NCBI RefSeq assembly: GCF_022788655.1
Contig: NZ_CP084951.1
Span: 2,852,001-2,916,000, forward strand
Length of the DNA: 64,000 nucleotides
Direction: 5' to 3'
Origin: Sulfitobacter indolifex
Lineage (GTDB): Bacteria > Pseudomonadota > Alphaproteobacteria > Rhodobacterales > Rhodobacteraceae
The number at the start of each line of letters is the position of its first letter. The stretch's first letter is position 1. The notes beneath the pieces were generated by a model that was given only the letters and a program-made list of their open reading frames with translations, was not told the origin of the DNA and did no database searches. Position numbers and translations under genes: made by a program. Shown one piece after another: positions 25,245-34,646 of this stretch.

Positions 25245-27449
25245 ATGCCCTATGCCCAGACCGATAAATCGGAAGGTATGCCGCTTTTGGCAAACCCCGC
25301 CCCCGATGTCCGCACCCGCCCTAAGCTGGAGGGCGGGCATAGCTTTAAATTGGTCACTGAGTTTGCCCCGGCAGGCGATCAGCCGACAGCGATCAAGGAA
25401 CTGACCGAGGGCGTGAACTCAGGCGAACGCGATCAGGTGCTTTTGGGGGCGACCGGTACAGGTAAGACCTTTACCATGGCCAAGGTCATCGAAGAGACGC
25501 AGCGCCCGGCGATCATCCTTGCGCCGAACAAGACGCTCGCGGCGCAGCTTTACGGAGAGTTCAAAGGCTTCTTCCCAGACAACGCCGTGGAATATTTCGT
25601 TTCCTACTACGATTACTACCAGCCCGAAGCCTATGTCGCGCGCTCCGACACCTTCATCGAGAAGGAATCACAAATCAACGAGCAGATCGACCGGATGCGC
25701 CACTCCGCCACACGCGCGCTCCTGGAACGGGATGATGTGATTATCGTGGCCTCTGTGTCGTGCATCTACGGCATCGGTAGTGTTGAGACCTACGGCGCGA
25801 TGACCCAAGACCTGAAGGCCGGCGAAAGCTATGACCAGCGTAAGGTCATCGCCGATCTGGTGGCCCAACAGTACAAACGCAATGACGCGGCCTTCCAGCG
25901 CGGCTCCTTTCGGGTGCGCGGTGACAGCCTTGAGATTTTCCCGGCTCACCTTGATGACCGCGCTTGGCGGCTCAGCTTCTTCGGCGAGGAGCTGGAAAGC
26001 ATCACCGAGTTCGATCCGCTCACCGGAGAGAAGACCGACACCTTCGACCAGATCCGCGTCTACGCGAACAGCCACTATGTGACGCCCAAACCAACGATGT
26101 CGCAGGCGATCATCGGCATCAAGAAAGAGCTGCGCACGCGGCTTGATCAACTGGTTGCAGACGGCAAATTGCTGGAGGCGCAGCGGCTGGAGCAACGGAC
26201 GAACTTCGATATCGAGATGCTAGAGGCCACCGGCGTCTGCAACGGGATCGAGAACTATTCACGCTACCTCACCGGCCGCGCGCCCGGTGAGCCACCCCCT
26301 ACCCTGTTCGAGTTCATCCCCGACAATGCGATCGTCTTCGCGGATGAATCCCACGTCTCGGTCCCGCAGATTGGCGGCATGTACAAGGGCGACTATCGAC
26401 GCAAATTCACGCTGGCCGAACACGGCTTCCGCCTGCCGTCCTGCATGGACAACCGCCCGCTGAAGTTCGAGGAATGGGATGCCATGCGCCCGCAATCGGT
26501 CTTTGTGTCGGCCACGCCCGCAGCGTGGGAGATCGAGCAAACGGGCGGCGTTTTCACCGAACAAATCATTCGCCCGACCGGCCTGATCGACCCATATATT
26601 GAGATCCGCCCCGTGGAAATGCAGGTCGACGATCTGCTGGATGAGGTGCGCAAAGTCGCCGCCGATGGCTACCGCACGCTGTGCACCGTACTGACCAAGC
26701 GCATGGCCGAAGACCTGACCGAATACATGCACGAACAGGGCATCCGCGTGCGCTACATGCACTCGGACATTGACACGATCGAGCGGATCGAGATTCTGCG
26801 CGATCTCCGGCTGGGTGCATTCGACGTGCTGATCGGGATTAACCTGCTGCGCGAGGGGCTCGATATCCCTGAATGCGGACTGGTGGCCATTCTGGATGCG
26901 GACAAAGAAGGCTTCCTGCGCTCGGAAACCTCGCTGATCCAGACCATCGGTCGTGCGGCGCGTAACGCCGATGGGCGCGTCATCATGTATGCCGACCGCA
27001 TCACCGGCAGCATGGAACGGGCGATGGGCGAAACCGACCGCCGCCGCGCCAAGCAGATGGCCTATAACGAGGAACACGGTATCACGCCTGCAACGGTCAA
27101 GAAGAACGTCGATGACATTCTGGCCGGACTTTACAAAGGCGATGTCGATATGAACCGCGTGACAGCCAAGGTCGATAATCCGCTGGCCGGGGGCAACCTT
27201 CAAACCGTGCTGGACGGACTTCGCACGGACATGCGCAAAGCGGCAGAAAACCTCGAGTTTGAGGAGGCCGCGAGGCTGCGAGATGAGGTCAAGCGTTTGG
27301 AAGCTGTTGACTTGGCAGTGGCCGATGACCCGATGGCCCGACAGCAGGCCGTGGATCGGGCGGTGGATGCGGCACAGAAAGCGTCAGGGCGCAGCACCTC
27401 TGGCCGTGGCGGGATGCGCGGCGGCAATGTAAAGCGCCGCAAGCGCTGA
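25245..27449 (+). CDS. uvrB: UvrABC excision nuclease subunit B
   Basis: This is a 734-residue nucleotide-excision repair helicase-like subunit that receives damaged DNA from UvrA and recruits UvrC. Walker A GATGTGKT is near residue 66, the beta-hairpin region [12 protein letters not shown] follows, then [17 protein letters not shown], the helicase motif QTIGRAARN, and the C-terminal UVR domain ([19 protein letters not shown]) for UvrC binding. A basic tail (GGNVKRRKR) ends the protein. AAGGA lies upstream of the ATG. Confidence 0.97.
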   Translation: MPYAQTDKSEGMPLLANPAPDVRTRPKLEGGHSFKLVTEFAPAGDQPTAIKELTEGVNSGERDQVLLGATGTGKTFTMAKVIEETQRPAIILAPNKTLAAQLYGEFKGFFPDNAVEYFVSYYDYYQPEAYVARSDTFIEKESQINEQIDRMRHSATRALLERDDVIIVASVSCIYGIGSVETYGAMTQDLKAGESYDQRKVIADLVAQQYKRNDAAFQRGSFRVRGDSLEIFPAHLDDRAWRLSFFGEELESITEFDPLTGEKTDTFDQIRVYANSHYVTPKPTMSQAIIGIKKELRTRLDQLVADGKLLEAQRLEQRTNFDIEMLEATGVCNGIENYSRYLTGRAPGEPPPTLFEFIPDNAIVFADESHVSVPQIGGMYKGDYRRKFTLAEHGFRLPSCMDNRPLKFEEWDAMRPQSVFVSATPAAWEIEQTGGVFTEQIIRPTGLIDPYIEIRPVEMQVDDLLDEVRKVAADGYRTLCTVLTKRMAEDLTEYMHEQGIRVRYMHSDIDTIERIEILRDLRLGAFDVLIGINLLREGLDIPECGLVAILDADKEGFLRSETSLIQTIGRAARNADGRVIMYADRITGSMERAMGETDRRRAKQMAYNEEHGITPATVKKNVDDILAGLYKGDVDMNRVTAKVDNPLAGGNLQTVLDGLRTDMRKAAENLEFEEAARLRDEVKRLEAVDLAVADDPMARQQAVDRAVDAAQKASGRSTSGRGGMRGGNVKRRKR

Positions 27450-27457
27450 ATGAAAAA

Positions 27458-27481
27458 GGGCCGCCCCTTAGGGGGTGGCCC
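27458..27481 (-). terminator. Terminator between uvrB and the small membrane protein gene
   Basis: GGGCC-CCCC and GGGG-GGCCC form a long GC stem around a TTA loop. On the minus strand it is followed by five T (27453-27457), so it terminates the leftward gene at 27511; the stem may also act on uvrB transcripts. Confidence 0.7.
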
Positions 27482-27510
27482 GTGCATCCGGTATAGGGAT
27501 TTAACCCAAA

Positions 27511-27780
27511 CTATCGTCGCAGCGCGGCGACAAGGGCCAGTACCAGCCCCGCACCAATGGCGGCCACAACCAGCAGCAAAAGCAATCCTCCGGCGGCTAC
27601 AACCGTAACACCAAGCGCGGCTAGGATAAACGGCAGGGCCACAGCGCCGACCACCCCCAGAATGAGGTAGAGCAGCTTGTTTCGGCCTGCCACGGCCCCG
27701 GCAATTGCCCCGGCCACAAGCCCGACCACCACAAGCGCAATCAGCGCTACTGCGCCAAGCGTATCAAGAAAGGCTTCCAT
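27511..27780 (-). CDS. Small Gly/Ala/Val-rich membrane protein (89 aa)
   Basis: This 89-residue protein has three hydrophobic segments: residues about 8-33 with small-residue packing (GLVAGAIAGAVAG), 37-60 and 62-86, and an RR end. ATG at 27780 has AGGAG 9 bases upstream. The small-residue-rich helices resemble GlsB/YeaQ-type membrane proteins, but I cannot assign it firmly. A short lipoprotein-like gene lies 21 bases upstream on the same strand. Confidence 0.7.
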   Translation of the reverse strand: MEAFLDTLGAVALIALVVVGLVAGAIAGAVAGRNKLLYLILGVVGAVALPFILAALGVTVVAAGGLLLLLVVAAIGAGLVLALVAALRR

Positions 27781-27801
27781 CAAACGGGTCTCCTAGATTA
27801 A

Positions 27802-27876
27802 TCAGATGAATGGCACAAACGGCACGCCACAACCGGCAAGGGTAAGCAGCAGGCCAAGAGCGATCAAACGGTACAT
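27802..27876 (-). CDS. Very small lipoprotein-like peptide (24 aa)
   Basis: The 24-codon frame reads MYRLIALGLLLTLAGCGVPF followed by VPFI and a stop. It has a basic start, a hydrophobic stretch and a lipobox LAGC at residues 13-16, so a mature lipopeptide of nine residues would result. AAGGGAA lies upstream of the ATG. It resembles entericidin-like tiny lipoproteins in form only. Too short for statistical support, but start signal and lipobox agree. Confidence 0.5.
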   Translation of the reverse strand: MYRLIALGLLLTLAGCGVPFVPFI

Positions 27877-28025
27877 CGAAAGTTCCCTTTCCAGTCACGG
27901 CCCAATCGCCGCGCCTTCTAAGAGACCCGATCCGCGCCGCAAAAACAATGGGCTGCGCAGGATATCGCCCGCGAGAAAAAGGGGGAGGCGCTGCCGCCAC
28001 CCCTCGCAAATTTTCAGAATACGCA

Positions 28026-28382
28026 TCACAGCCAGTAGTAAGGCACCCCGTAGTGGTCGAAGGTCCGCTCTTGCCACGCGCGGTCGCTGTCCCAGCGGTC
28101 GGTCCGCTCCGGTGCACCTTTTACCGTGGCTTCATCAATGTTTGTCATGAAGCCATCGCGGGCCGGATCATAGTCGAGCGCGTTCCACGGCACGGGGTAA
28201 TGTTCCTCACCCATGCCCAAAAAGCCTCCGAAACCCATAACGGCATAGGCAACTTTGCCGGATTTCTTGTCGATCATCAGGTGATCGATATGGCCGATTT
28301 CGGTCCCATCCGCGCTGAAAACGGCGGTGCCGTTCACATTGTCAGAAGAAACCAGCGATGCCGGTGTTGTCTGGTCAGTCAT
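28026..28382 (-). CDS. PRC-barrel domain protein
   Basis: This is a 118-residue soluble protein with one PRC-barrel: VNGTAVFSADGTEIGHIDHL, then MIDKKSGKVAYAVMGFGGF and the HYPVPWNALDYD strand. PRC-barrels occur in photosynthetic reaction-centre H subunits and RimM-like proteins; stand-alone versions like this are common in alphaproteobacteria and usually stress-linked. AGGA precedes the ATG at 28382. It diverges from the small membrane protein gene at 28566. Confidence 0.88.
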   Translation of the reverse strand: MTDQTTPASLVSSDNVNGTAVFSADGTEIGHIDHLMIDKKSGKVAYAVMGFGGFLGMGEEHYPVPWNALDYDPARDGFMTNIDEATVKGAPERTDRWDSDRAWQERTFDHYGVPYYWL

Positions 28383-28565
28383 GGCCTGTTCCTCTTGTAA
28401 GTGCTGTGACGGTAGAACCCGAGGCAAGGGTTGCCGGTTCCCGTATGACGGGCAGGATGGCAAGTTCTGGCTTATCCACTTCGCAACACGGTCACGGGAA
28501 CCAAACGGATCGTCGTGGGGTTGAGCATCCAATAGGAAATGCACGCACCTTAAAGGAGACACACA

Positions 28566-28751
28566 ATGGAATATGGACTTCTCGGGCTTATCGTCCTCAT
28601 CGCCGACATCTATGCCATCTATCAGGTTTTCACCTCCGGCGCCTCTGGCGCGGCCAAGATTGCTTGGATTTTAGGCATCATCATCCTGCCGGTCTTGGGC
28701 TTCATCGTCTGGCTGATCGCGGGCCCGCGTGGCAACAAAGCTCACGTGTAA
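28566..28751 (+). CDS. Small two-span membrane protein (PLDc_N-type)
   Basis: This is a 61-residue protein with two membrane spans: MEYGLLGLIVLIADIYAIYQ and, after a short GASGAAK loop, IAWILGIIILPVLGFIVWLI. It ends in GPRGNKAHV. The pattern W-lgiiilPvlGfivWli-GpR is that of the phospholipase D N-terminal membrane segment (PLDc_N), here alone. AAGGAG lies upstream. Function unknown, probably envelope stress related. Confidence 0.8.
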   Translation: MEYGLLGLIVLIADIYAIYQVFTSGASGAAKIAWILGIIILPVLGFIVWLIAGPRGNKAHV

Positions 28752-28774
28752 ACAGACTGACCTAGACGAAGACA

Positions 28775-28803
28775 AAAACCCGGTGCCCTTGGTGCCGGGT
28801 TTT
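28775..28803 (+). terminator. Rho-independent terminator
   Basis: AAAACCCGG pairs with CCGGGTTTT, with inner CC/GG pairs and a CTT loop. The T-run is part of the stem, and the reverse strand also ends in T, so it can work in both directions. It follows the small membrane protein gene. Confidence 0.75.
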
Positions 28804-28871
28804 CATTTACCACTCTTACAACGAAACGATTTGTTAACCCAAATTAACCAAGATCGCGGCAGGAGCCTGCC

Positions 28872-29543
28872 ATGCGATCTGTATTTTTTCTTACCCTACT
28901 AGCCTGCCAGCTCTGCGCCACAACTGGCCAAGCCGGGCCGTGGCTGCGTGACAAAGGGACCAGCTTCGTCTCCTCATCCTTCTCTGCCACCTACTTCTAC
29001 GACCTCACCCAAAGCACGTATATTGAGTATGGCCTGCGCGAGAAGCTCACCTTAGGATTTGACCTAAACACAGCGCAAAGCCGGTTTGGCCTGCAAAGCG
29101 GCAGCGCAACCGCGTTTCTGCGTTTTCCATTGGGAGATCCAACCGAATGGGGACGCTGGGCCTATGACCTTGGCGCCGGGGCAAGCTGGACAGATGCGTT
29201 CATCTCCCCCCATGTCAGGGCCGGGCTGTCATGGGGCCGTGGCTTTACCCTTGGCGCGCGGAACGGGTGGCTGACCGTCGATGCCACGGCGCAATGGGAG
29301 TTTGGAGTGTCGCAGGAGGTTATCAAACTTGATGCCACTGCCGGGTTCGACTTTACCGAAGCAACCACCGGCATGGCGCAGATTTTCATCACCTACACCG
29401 AGGGCGAAACCTACGCTAATTTTGCGCCCTCCATCGTTCTCTCGCCCCGCTTCAGTAAATACCGTGTGCAGCTCGGCAGCGAAGTTCCCTTCGACGCGCC
29501 TGAAAACACTGCCCTTACCCTTAGCCTTTGGCGGGAGTTCTAA
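28872..29543 (+). CDS. Predicted outer-membrane beta-barrel-like protein
   Basis: This is a 223-residue protein with a signal peptide (MRSVFFLTLLACQLCATTGQ, cut near QAG). The mature part has alternating strands rich in aromatic and polar residues (FVSSSFSATYFYDL, EYGLREKLTLGFDLN, TAFLRFPLG, LTVDATAQWEFG) and a C-terminal Phe after WRE, as expected for an outer-membrane barrel. AGGAG lies before the ATG. No named family is recognised. Confidence 0.75.
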   Translation: MRSVFFLTLLACQLCATTGQAGPWLRDKGTSFVSSSFSATYFYDLTQSTYIEYGLREKLTLGFDLNTAQSRFGLQSGSATAFLRFPLGDPTEWGRWAYDLGAGASWTDAFISPHVRAGLSWGRGFTLGARNGWLTVDATAQWEFGVSQEVIKLDATAGFDFTEATTGMAQIFITYTEGETYANFAPSIVLSPRFSKYRVQLGSEVPFDAPENTALTLSLWREF

Positions 29544-29551
29544 TGCAAACA

Positions 29552-29575
29552 GCCCCACCGGATCATCGGCGGGGC
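29552..29575. terminator. Hairpin between convergent genes
   Basis: GCCCC-A-CCG and CGG-C-GGGGC form a stem with one mismatch around GATCAT. It lies between the convergent ends of the genes at 28872 and 29604. T-runs are weak on both sides, so its strength is uncertain. Confidence 0.45.
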
Positions 29576-29603
29576 CGTTCATTGCTATATCATTGAGTGG
29601 GGG

Positions 29604-31892
29604 CTACCGGCTGTCCATCCGCACCATGACCGAGACTTTCCCCTTCACCGGCGTGGGCCAAACCAAATGGATCTGATCCCGATCAGCCCCTTCAGCATGT
29701 GTGACGTAAGGCATGTCAAACTGCGCTACATTGTTGCTGTTGCGGATCGCGCCATGGGCCATCACGGCATCGGTATTCAGCGCCTGCCCCTCAAACGGTA
29801 GGTGCCCGGAAGTATTAATGACCCATGTCTCCGAAGGCGTGGACTGATTGAACTCAATCTCGGCCATATTCTCCACTTGCGTCGTAACAGCGTGAAAAGA
29901 ATTGCCTTTCATCACCACGTTCTTGCAACGCGACATATCGAGGTCAGCAAAAGTCGTGTCCACCCGCTCTGCCCGGTCGATGCTGCCGTTCAAACTGCGG
30001 AAGCGGTTGCTGGTGATGCTTACCCCGCTCAGGAAATGCCCCGCCCCATGCGGCTTCACCACGATATAGCTGAACCATGGCGCGACCTCTCCTGACAGGA
30101 AGATATTGTCGCTAATGCTGAGCGCGCTGAACGAATAGCCTGAGGTGAAAGCCGGTGTCGGGTCTTGCTCATTCGTCCATTCGATAAAGCAATTATCGAC
30201 GTAATTGCCCGTCACCACCGCGCTGGTATGGGCCGAGGCAAGGATCAGACCCGCCGAACGCACGCCGTTGTCGACCTCATCCCCTTGGAAGAAGTGATTG
30301 CCCGTCACGATGCTATTGCCGCCCGCCAGAAGCGCGAAGTGGCGGAACTTCGTCGCACGGCAATCGCGAAGCTTCACGTCGTTGGCGTTGGTGTTCAGCG
30401 CGATACTGCTGCGGTTCGGCACGGTCAGCGCATCTTCAGCCGACAGGAACTGACAGCGGTCAATCAACATGCCCTGACAGCCCCCACCGATTGAGGTGAT
30501 GCCCCGGTTCTTGGGGCGGCTGACAAAACAATCGCGCAGGTGAAAGATCAGCCCCGCAGGCGCAAGATTGATAGCGCTGCAGCGGTCGTTGCACTGGAAT
30601 TCGACATCCGCCATCACGAATTTTGACAGCGAGGCGAAACCGCTGAAATCCACCATGTACTGAAACTTACGGAAGGTAAAATTCTGCGTCCCCGCCGCGT
30701 CATACAGCGGTGCATTCAGGGTAATCTCTTGCGTTGCAACATTCTTGGAACGGACATAGATCTCGCGCCCCACCCCAGTGCCTTCAACCAGCGCGCCCAC
30801 GGGCACATTGGCGATATTGGTCACATTGGTCAGCTTGCGACTATCCGAGGTGGCGTAGCTCGCCTGTGAAGTCACCACCACAGTGTCCCAGCTACTGCTC
30901 GATGCCGCCTCAAGCTGGCCGTTGCGGATCACCCGGCGCGTGGCATAGCTAGATTTATCCGGCACCGCCGCTTGCATATCCAGCGGTCCGGTCACATTCA
31001 CCTTGCGCCCACCCATATCCAGCGAGTCGTGATCCGCGTTGTTCAGCAGCGCCTGAAAGGCCTTAAGGAAAGCGGTCTCTTCATTTTCAAACGCCTCAAT
31101 ATAGCTGGGCAGGTCGAAATTACGGCGCAGCAGCAGGACCGCCGCCACAGGCATGGTCACATGGCCCTCAAACTTAACTGGCGTGTCGAACGTGACATCA
31201 CCGTTCAACAGGTAGTTCCCTGCAGGCACCAGCACCGTGCGCCCATCGGCGGCAGTATTTGCAGCCTCGAACGCGGCGGTGTCGTCGGTCACGCCATTGC
31301 CCACCGCGCCAAAGTCGCGCACATCAACCTGCGCCAGCATGTCCCGCAGGAACACCGCCGTGACATCTTCGATCTCAATATCGTCGATCCGCACCACGCC
31401 GCCCGTCGGCCCAGTCAGATCAAGCCCCAGATGCCCGTAAGCCGCCCCCGCGCCCCAAACCATATCGACCCCGCCGCGGGCGCCACTGCCGATGATCGCG
31501 CTGACCTCGACCACGTCGCCATAAGCGGCGAGCGTGGTAGACGGACCGAATTCCGGCACGCCGCTCACCCTGCCCCCGCCTGATTGCGCCGGATATCCCG
31601 CGATGCGCACCGTTGGTAGATTGCCGCTTATGGCCTTCACTCGCGCCGTCACGCGCAGGTAACACCCCGGCAACAGCGTGGTCTGCCCCATATAGCGCAG
31701 CCGCTGCGTGGACTGCGTCTTGAGCAACTCCAGCGCCCCGCCGAAATCCTGATCCGCCGGGACAAAGGCCGCATTGGCCGCGTTTTCGTAGGTGTCGGAC
31801 CCCGGCGTGCCATCGCCGCTAGACCAGACATCCAGCCCCGCCGCAAAGGGCGTCGGCATCAACACCAAACCGTCGGTAATCGCCTTGTTCAT
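29604..31892 (-). CDS. Parallel beta-helix protein, pectate-lyase-3/GH28-related
   Basis: This is a 762-residue protein. A beta-sandwich-like N-terminal region (to about residue 185) is followed by a Pectate_lyase_3 segment (VDVRDFGAVGNGVTDDTAAFEAA) and then a long right-handed beta-helix with repeated N-rich turns (TGNHF, TGNYVDN, SDNIF, TSNRF, KGNSF). No signal peptide is visible, so export would need a non-Sec route or the protein is intracellular. Such proteins cut or epimerise polysaccharides, and some are phage tailspike-like. No phage genes are nearby. AAAGGAA lies upstream of the ATG. Confidence 0.82.
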   Translation of the reverse strand: MNKAITDGLVLMPTPFAAGLDVWSSGDGTPGSDTYENAANAAFVPADQDFGGALELLKTQSTQRLRYMGQTTLLPGCYLRVTARVKAISGNLPTVRIAGYPAQSGGGRVSGVPEFGPSTTLAAYGDVVEVSAIIGSGARGGVDMVWGAGAAYGHLGLDLTGPTGGVVRIDDIEIEDVTAVFLRDMLAQVDVRDFGAVGNGVTDDTAAFEAANTAADGRTVLVPAGNYLLNGDVTFDTPVKFEGHVTMPVAAVLLLRRNFDLPSYIEAFENEETAFLKAFQALLNNADHDSLDMGGRKVNVTGPLDMQAAVPDKSSYATRRVIRNGQLEAASSSSWDTVVVTSQASYATSDSRKLTNVTNIANVPVGALVEGTGVGREIYVRSKNVATQEITLNAPLYDAAGTQNFTFRKFQYMVDFSGFASLSKFVMADVEFQCNDRCSAINLAPAGLIFHLRDCFVSRPKNRGITSIGGGCQGMLIDRCQFLSAEDALTVPNRSSIALNTNANDVKLRDCRATKFRHFALLAGGNSIVTGNHFFQGDEVDNGVRSAGLILASAHTSAVVTGNYVDNCFIEWTNEQDPTPAFTSGYSFSALSISDNIFLSGEVAPWFSYIVVKPHGAGHFLSGVSITSNRFRSLNGSIDRAERVDTTFADLDMSRCKNVVMKGNSFHAVTTQVENMAEIEFNQSTPSETWVINTSGHLPFEGQALNTDAVMAHGAIRNSNNVAQFDMPYVTHAEGADRDQIHLVWPTPVKGKVSVMVRMDSR

Positions 31893-32039
31893 CGCATTTC
31901 CTTTCCCCGGCCCGCACCTCTCACCAAGGCGCGCCGCTCAACTGCTCTGGCTCGGAGATGCCGAACCGCGAGGTCAGGGAAATATCAACGATGTGTTAAT
32001 CATGACTGTGATCGCCGCGCGTATGGGCCGCAACAGACC

Positions 32040-32453
32040 TCACACATTCGCGCCCGGCGCATCGAGGATTTGCACCGCGCCAATGCGCCAGCCTTCCTCG
32101 GTCTGCTCCATCAGATAGCCCAGCAGATGCGTGAAGCCCTTGGGGTCAACGACCTGCACCACTTGGAAGAACCGCGTACCATCCGCGCGGCGATCCAGAA
32201 ACCGCACCTCAGCGGGGTTCTGCACCATTGGGTAGCCATTGCTGACCATGCTGCGAAAATTTTCGGGGGTCTGGAAAAAGCGCTGCAAGTTCGGCGTGGC
32301 GAACTCCAAAGCAGCGGCGAAATCATCCGCGCGAAAGGCGTCAAACTGGCTGTTGATCGTCTCTTCGATCTCAGCCTGCTGCGCCGCTGCGCCAAAACTC
32401 AGGAGGGCCGAAAGCACCAGCCCTCCGAAAAACGTAAGTACCGCGTTGCGCAT
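32040..32453 (-). CDS. DUF4864 family exported protein
   Basis: This is a 137-residue protein with signal peptide MRNAVLTFFGGLVLSALLSFGAAA cut near AQQ. The mature domain (INSQFDAFRADDFAAALEFA, NFRSMVSNGYPMVQNP, FFQVVQVVDPKGFTHLLGYLM) matches DUF4864, a cystatin/NTF2-like fold of unknown role. It lies just after lysK on the same strand and may share its transcript. Confidence 0.88.
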   Translation of the reverse strand: MRNAVLTFFGGLVLSALLSFGAAAQQAEIEETINSQFDAFRADDFAAALEFATPNLQRFFQTPENFRSMVSNGYPMVQNPAEVRFLDRRADGTRFFQVVQVVDPKGFTHLLGYLMEQTEEGWRIGAVQILDAPGANV

Positions 32454-32513
32454 TGCCTTTCCCCCTTGCCCTTGCTGAATGATCTAAGTCACGCAGGGCA
32501 AGAGGCAAAAGTT

Positions 32514-34094
32514 TCACGCGGCGGTCAGCTTGCCCGCAAGCGCATCATCGATCAGCGCCACGGTCTCATCCACGCCGTAAAGCGCGATAAACCCGCCGAA
32601 ACGCGGCCCTTGGCTGGCACCCAGCAGCACTTCGTAAAGCGCGGTAAACCAGTCGCGCAGCGGATCGAAACGCTCTTTGCCGACCGCAAAAACCATGCTT
32701 TGCAAGGCTTCGGCGTCCAAGCCTCCATCCCACACCTTCAACCGATCGCGCAGGTCTTCCAGTGCTTCACGCTCCAGCTCAGTTGGCGCGCGGAACACCT
32801 TTTGCGGTTTCACGAAGTCATTGAAATAATGCACCGCATGGCCTGCGGCCTGATCCATCCCGGGGTTGGTCTCGGGCGTGGCCTCTGGCGCATAGCGCTG
32901 GATAAAGCCCCAAAGCTGCGATTTGTCCTCGGCACTCGACACGCTCGCGAGGTTCAGCAGCATCGAGAACGGCACAACCATATCCGATTTGGGCACATCA
33001 CCACCGTGAATATGCCAAACCGGGTTGTTCAACCGCCCCTTGGCATCCTGCGTCTCATAAGCCCGCAGCTGCTGGTGGTACTCATCAACCGCCTTGGGGA
33101 TCACGTCAAAATGCATGCGCTTGGCCGTCTTGGGCTTAAGGAACATGAAATACGACAGGCTCTCGGTGCTGGCATAGGTCAACCACTGGTCAATCGAGAT
33201 ACCGTTGCCGCTGGATTTCGAGATCTTCTGCCCGTTCTCATCAAGGAACAGTTCATAGCTGAAATGCTCGGGCTTCTTGCCGCCCAAAATCTCACAAATC
33301 CGGTCATAGATCGCCGTGTTCGTCGCGTGCTCCTTGCCGTACATCTCGAAATCGACATCCAACGCGGCCCAACGCGCGCCGAAATCAGGCTTCCACTGTA
33401 GCTTTACATTGCCGCCAGTCACCGGGAGCGTCATCTCTGTGCCGTCTTCATCGTCAAAGGTGATCGTGCCGTCTTTGGCGTTGACCTCCTTCATCGGCAC
33501 ATACATCACGCGGCCCGTTTCAGGATGAATTGGCAGGAAGATCGAATAGGTCTGCGCCCGCTCTTCGCGCAGCGATTTCAGCATCACCGCCATGATCTCA
33601 TCATACTTTTCGCAGGCGCGCAGCAGCACCTCGTCAAACTGGCCCGATCGGTAGAATTCGCGGGCCGAGTAAAACTCATACTCAAAACCAAAAGTATCAA
33701 GGAAGCGGCGCAGCATGGCGTTGTTGTGGTGGCCAAAGCTCTCATGCGTGCCAAAAGGATCCGGCACCGAAGTCAGCGGGCGGTGCATATGCTCAGCCAG
33801 CATCTCCTGCTGCGGCACATTGCCCGGCACTTTGCGCATGCCGTCGAGATCATCCGAAAAGCACACCAGCTTGGTCGGAATGTCGCTGATCTCCTCAAAG
33901 GCGCGCTTGATCATCGTAGTGCGCAGCACTTCGCCAAAAGTGCCGATATGCGGCAGACCAGAGGGGCCATAGCCCGTCTCAAACAGCACATAGCCCTTCT
34001 CTGGCGGCTTCTTCGCATAACGTTTGAGCACCCGGCGCGCTTCTTCAAAGGGCCATGCTTTGCTGCTAAGTGCCGCGTCTCGGGTCTCGGACAT
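32514..34094 (-). CDS. lysK: Class I lysyl-tRNA synthetase
   Basis: This is a 526-residue enzyme that charges tRNA-Lys in the cytoplasm. It is the class I type: HIGT motif at about residues 50-53 ([13 protein letters not shown]) and KISKSSGNG as the KMSKS loop. Class I LysRS replaces the usual class II enzyme in archaea and most alphaproteobacteria, which fits the suggested host. It diverges from a TerB-like gene. Confidence 0.96.
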   Translation of the reverse strand: MSETRDAALSSKAWPFEEARRVLKRYAKKPPEKGYVLFETGYGPSGLPHIGTFGEVLRTTMIKRAFEEISDIPTKLVCFSDDLDGMRKVPGNVPQQEMLAEHMHRPLTSVPDPFGTHESFGHHNNAMLRRFLDTFGFEYEFYSAREFYRSGQFDEVLLRACEKYDEIMAVMLKSLREERAQTYSIFLPIHPETGRVMYVPMKEVNAKDGTITFDDEDGTEMTLPVTGGNVKLQWKPDFGARWAALDVDFEMYGKEHATNTAIYDRICEILGGKKPEHFSYELFLDENGQKISKSSGNGISIDQWLTYASTESLSYFMFLKPKTAKRMHFDVIPKAVDEYHQQLRAYETQDAKGRLNNPVWHIHGGDVPKSDMVVPFSMLLNLASVSSAEDKSQLWGFIQRYAPEATPETNPGMDQAAGHAVHYFNDFVKPQKVFRAPTELEREALEDLRDRLKVWDGGLDAEALQSMVFAVGKERFDPLRDWFTALYEVLLGASQGPRFGGFIALYGVDETVALIDDALAGKLTAA

Positions 34095-34216
34095 GTCAGA
34101 TCATCCATCTTTTGGCGCCCCTGCGCCCAATGCGCACGGGGTCGCCCGTTCCTATTGCTTCGCACCCTGAGGGTCAATATTCTGCGCCGCAACATACCTG
34201 TTCAAAGGATTTCCCG

Positions 34217-34639
34217 ATGCCCGACACATCTTCTCTCTCGCTCAGCGCTCAAGACTGCCTTGTCGCGCTGATGATCGCGGTCTCGGCCTCGGACGAAGAC
34301 ATTCGTACTGCCGAACTGGTGAAAATCGAATCCGCGCTGAACCTGCTGCCGGTATTTTCCGGCTATGACAACGACCGCGTCGCGACAATCAGCAAAACCG
34401 TCTTTGACCTGTTTGAGCAAGAAGACGGGCTTGATGCCCTCTTTGGCCTGATCCGCGAAGCCCTGCCCGAGCGCTTGAATGAGACTGCCTATGCGCTGGC
34501 CTGTGACGTGGCCGCCGCCGATGGCACGCTCGACGAAGCCGAGCTGCGCCTGCTCGAAGAAATCCGCTATGAGCTTAACATCGACCGGCTCCACGCCGCC
34601 GCGATTGAGCGCGGCGCGCGGGCGCGGCATCTGACCTAA
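34217..34639 (+). CDS. TerB-family (tellurite resistance B-like) protein
   Basis: This is a 140-residue all-helical protein with the TerB pattern: ALMIAVSASDEDIRTAELVKIE in the first half, and ACDVAAADGTLDEAELRLLEEI in the second, with DGxLDxxE acidic loops that may bind metal. It stands alone, without the other ter genes, so a direct role in tellurite resistance is unlikely. Start at 34217 is preferred with AAAGGA upstream. Confidence 0.85.
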   Translation: MPDTSSLSLSAQDCLVALMIAVSASDEDIRTAELVKIESALNLLPVFSGYDNDRVATISKTVFDLFEQEDGLDALFGLIREALPERLNETAYALACDVAAADGTLDEAELRLLEEIRYELNIDRLHAAAIERGARARHLT

Positions 34640-34646
34640 ATAGGCT

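Noticed and set aside
34217..34639. Tellurite resistance locus
   Set aside because: Only a lone TerB-like gene is present; terC, terD and related genes are not nearby.
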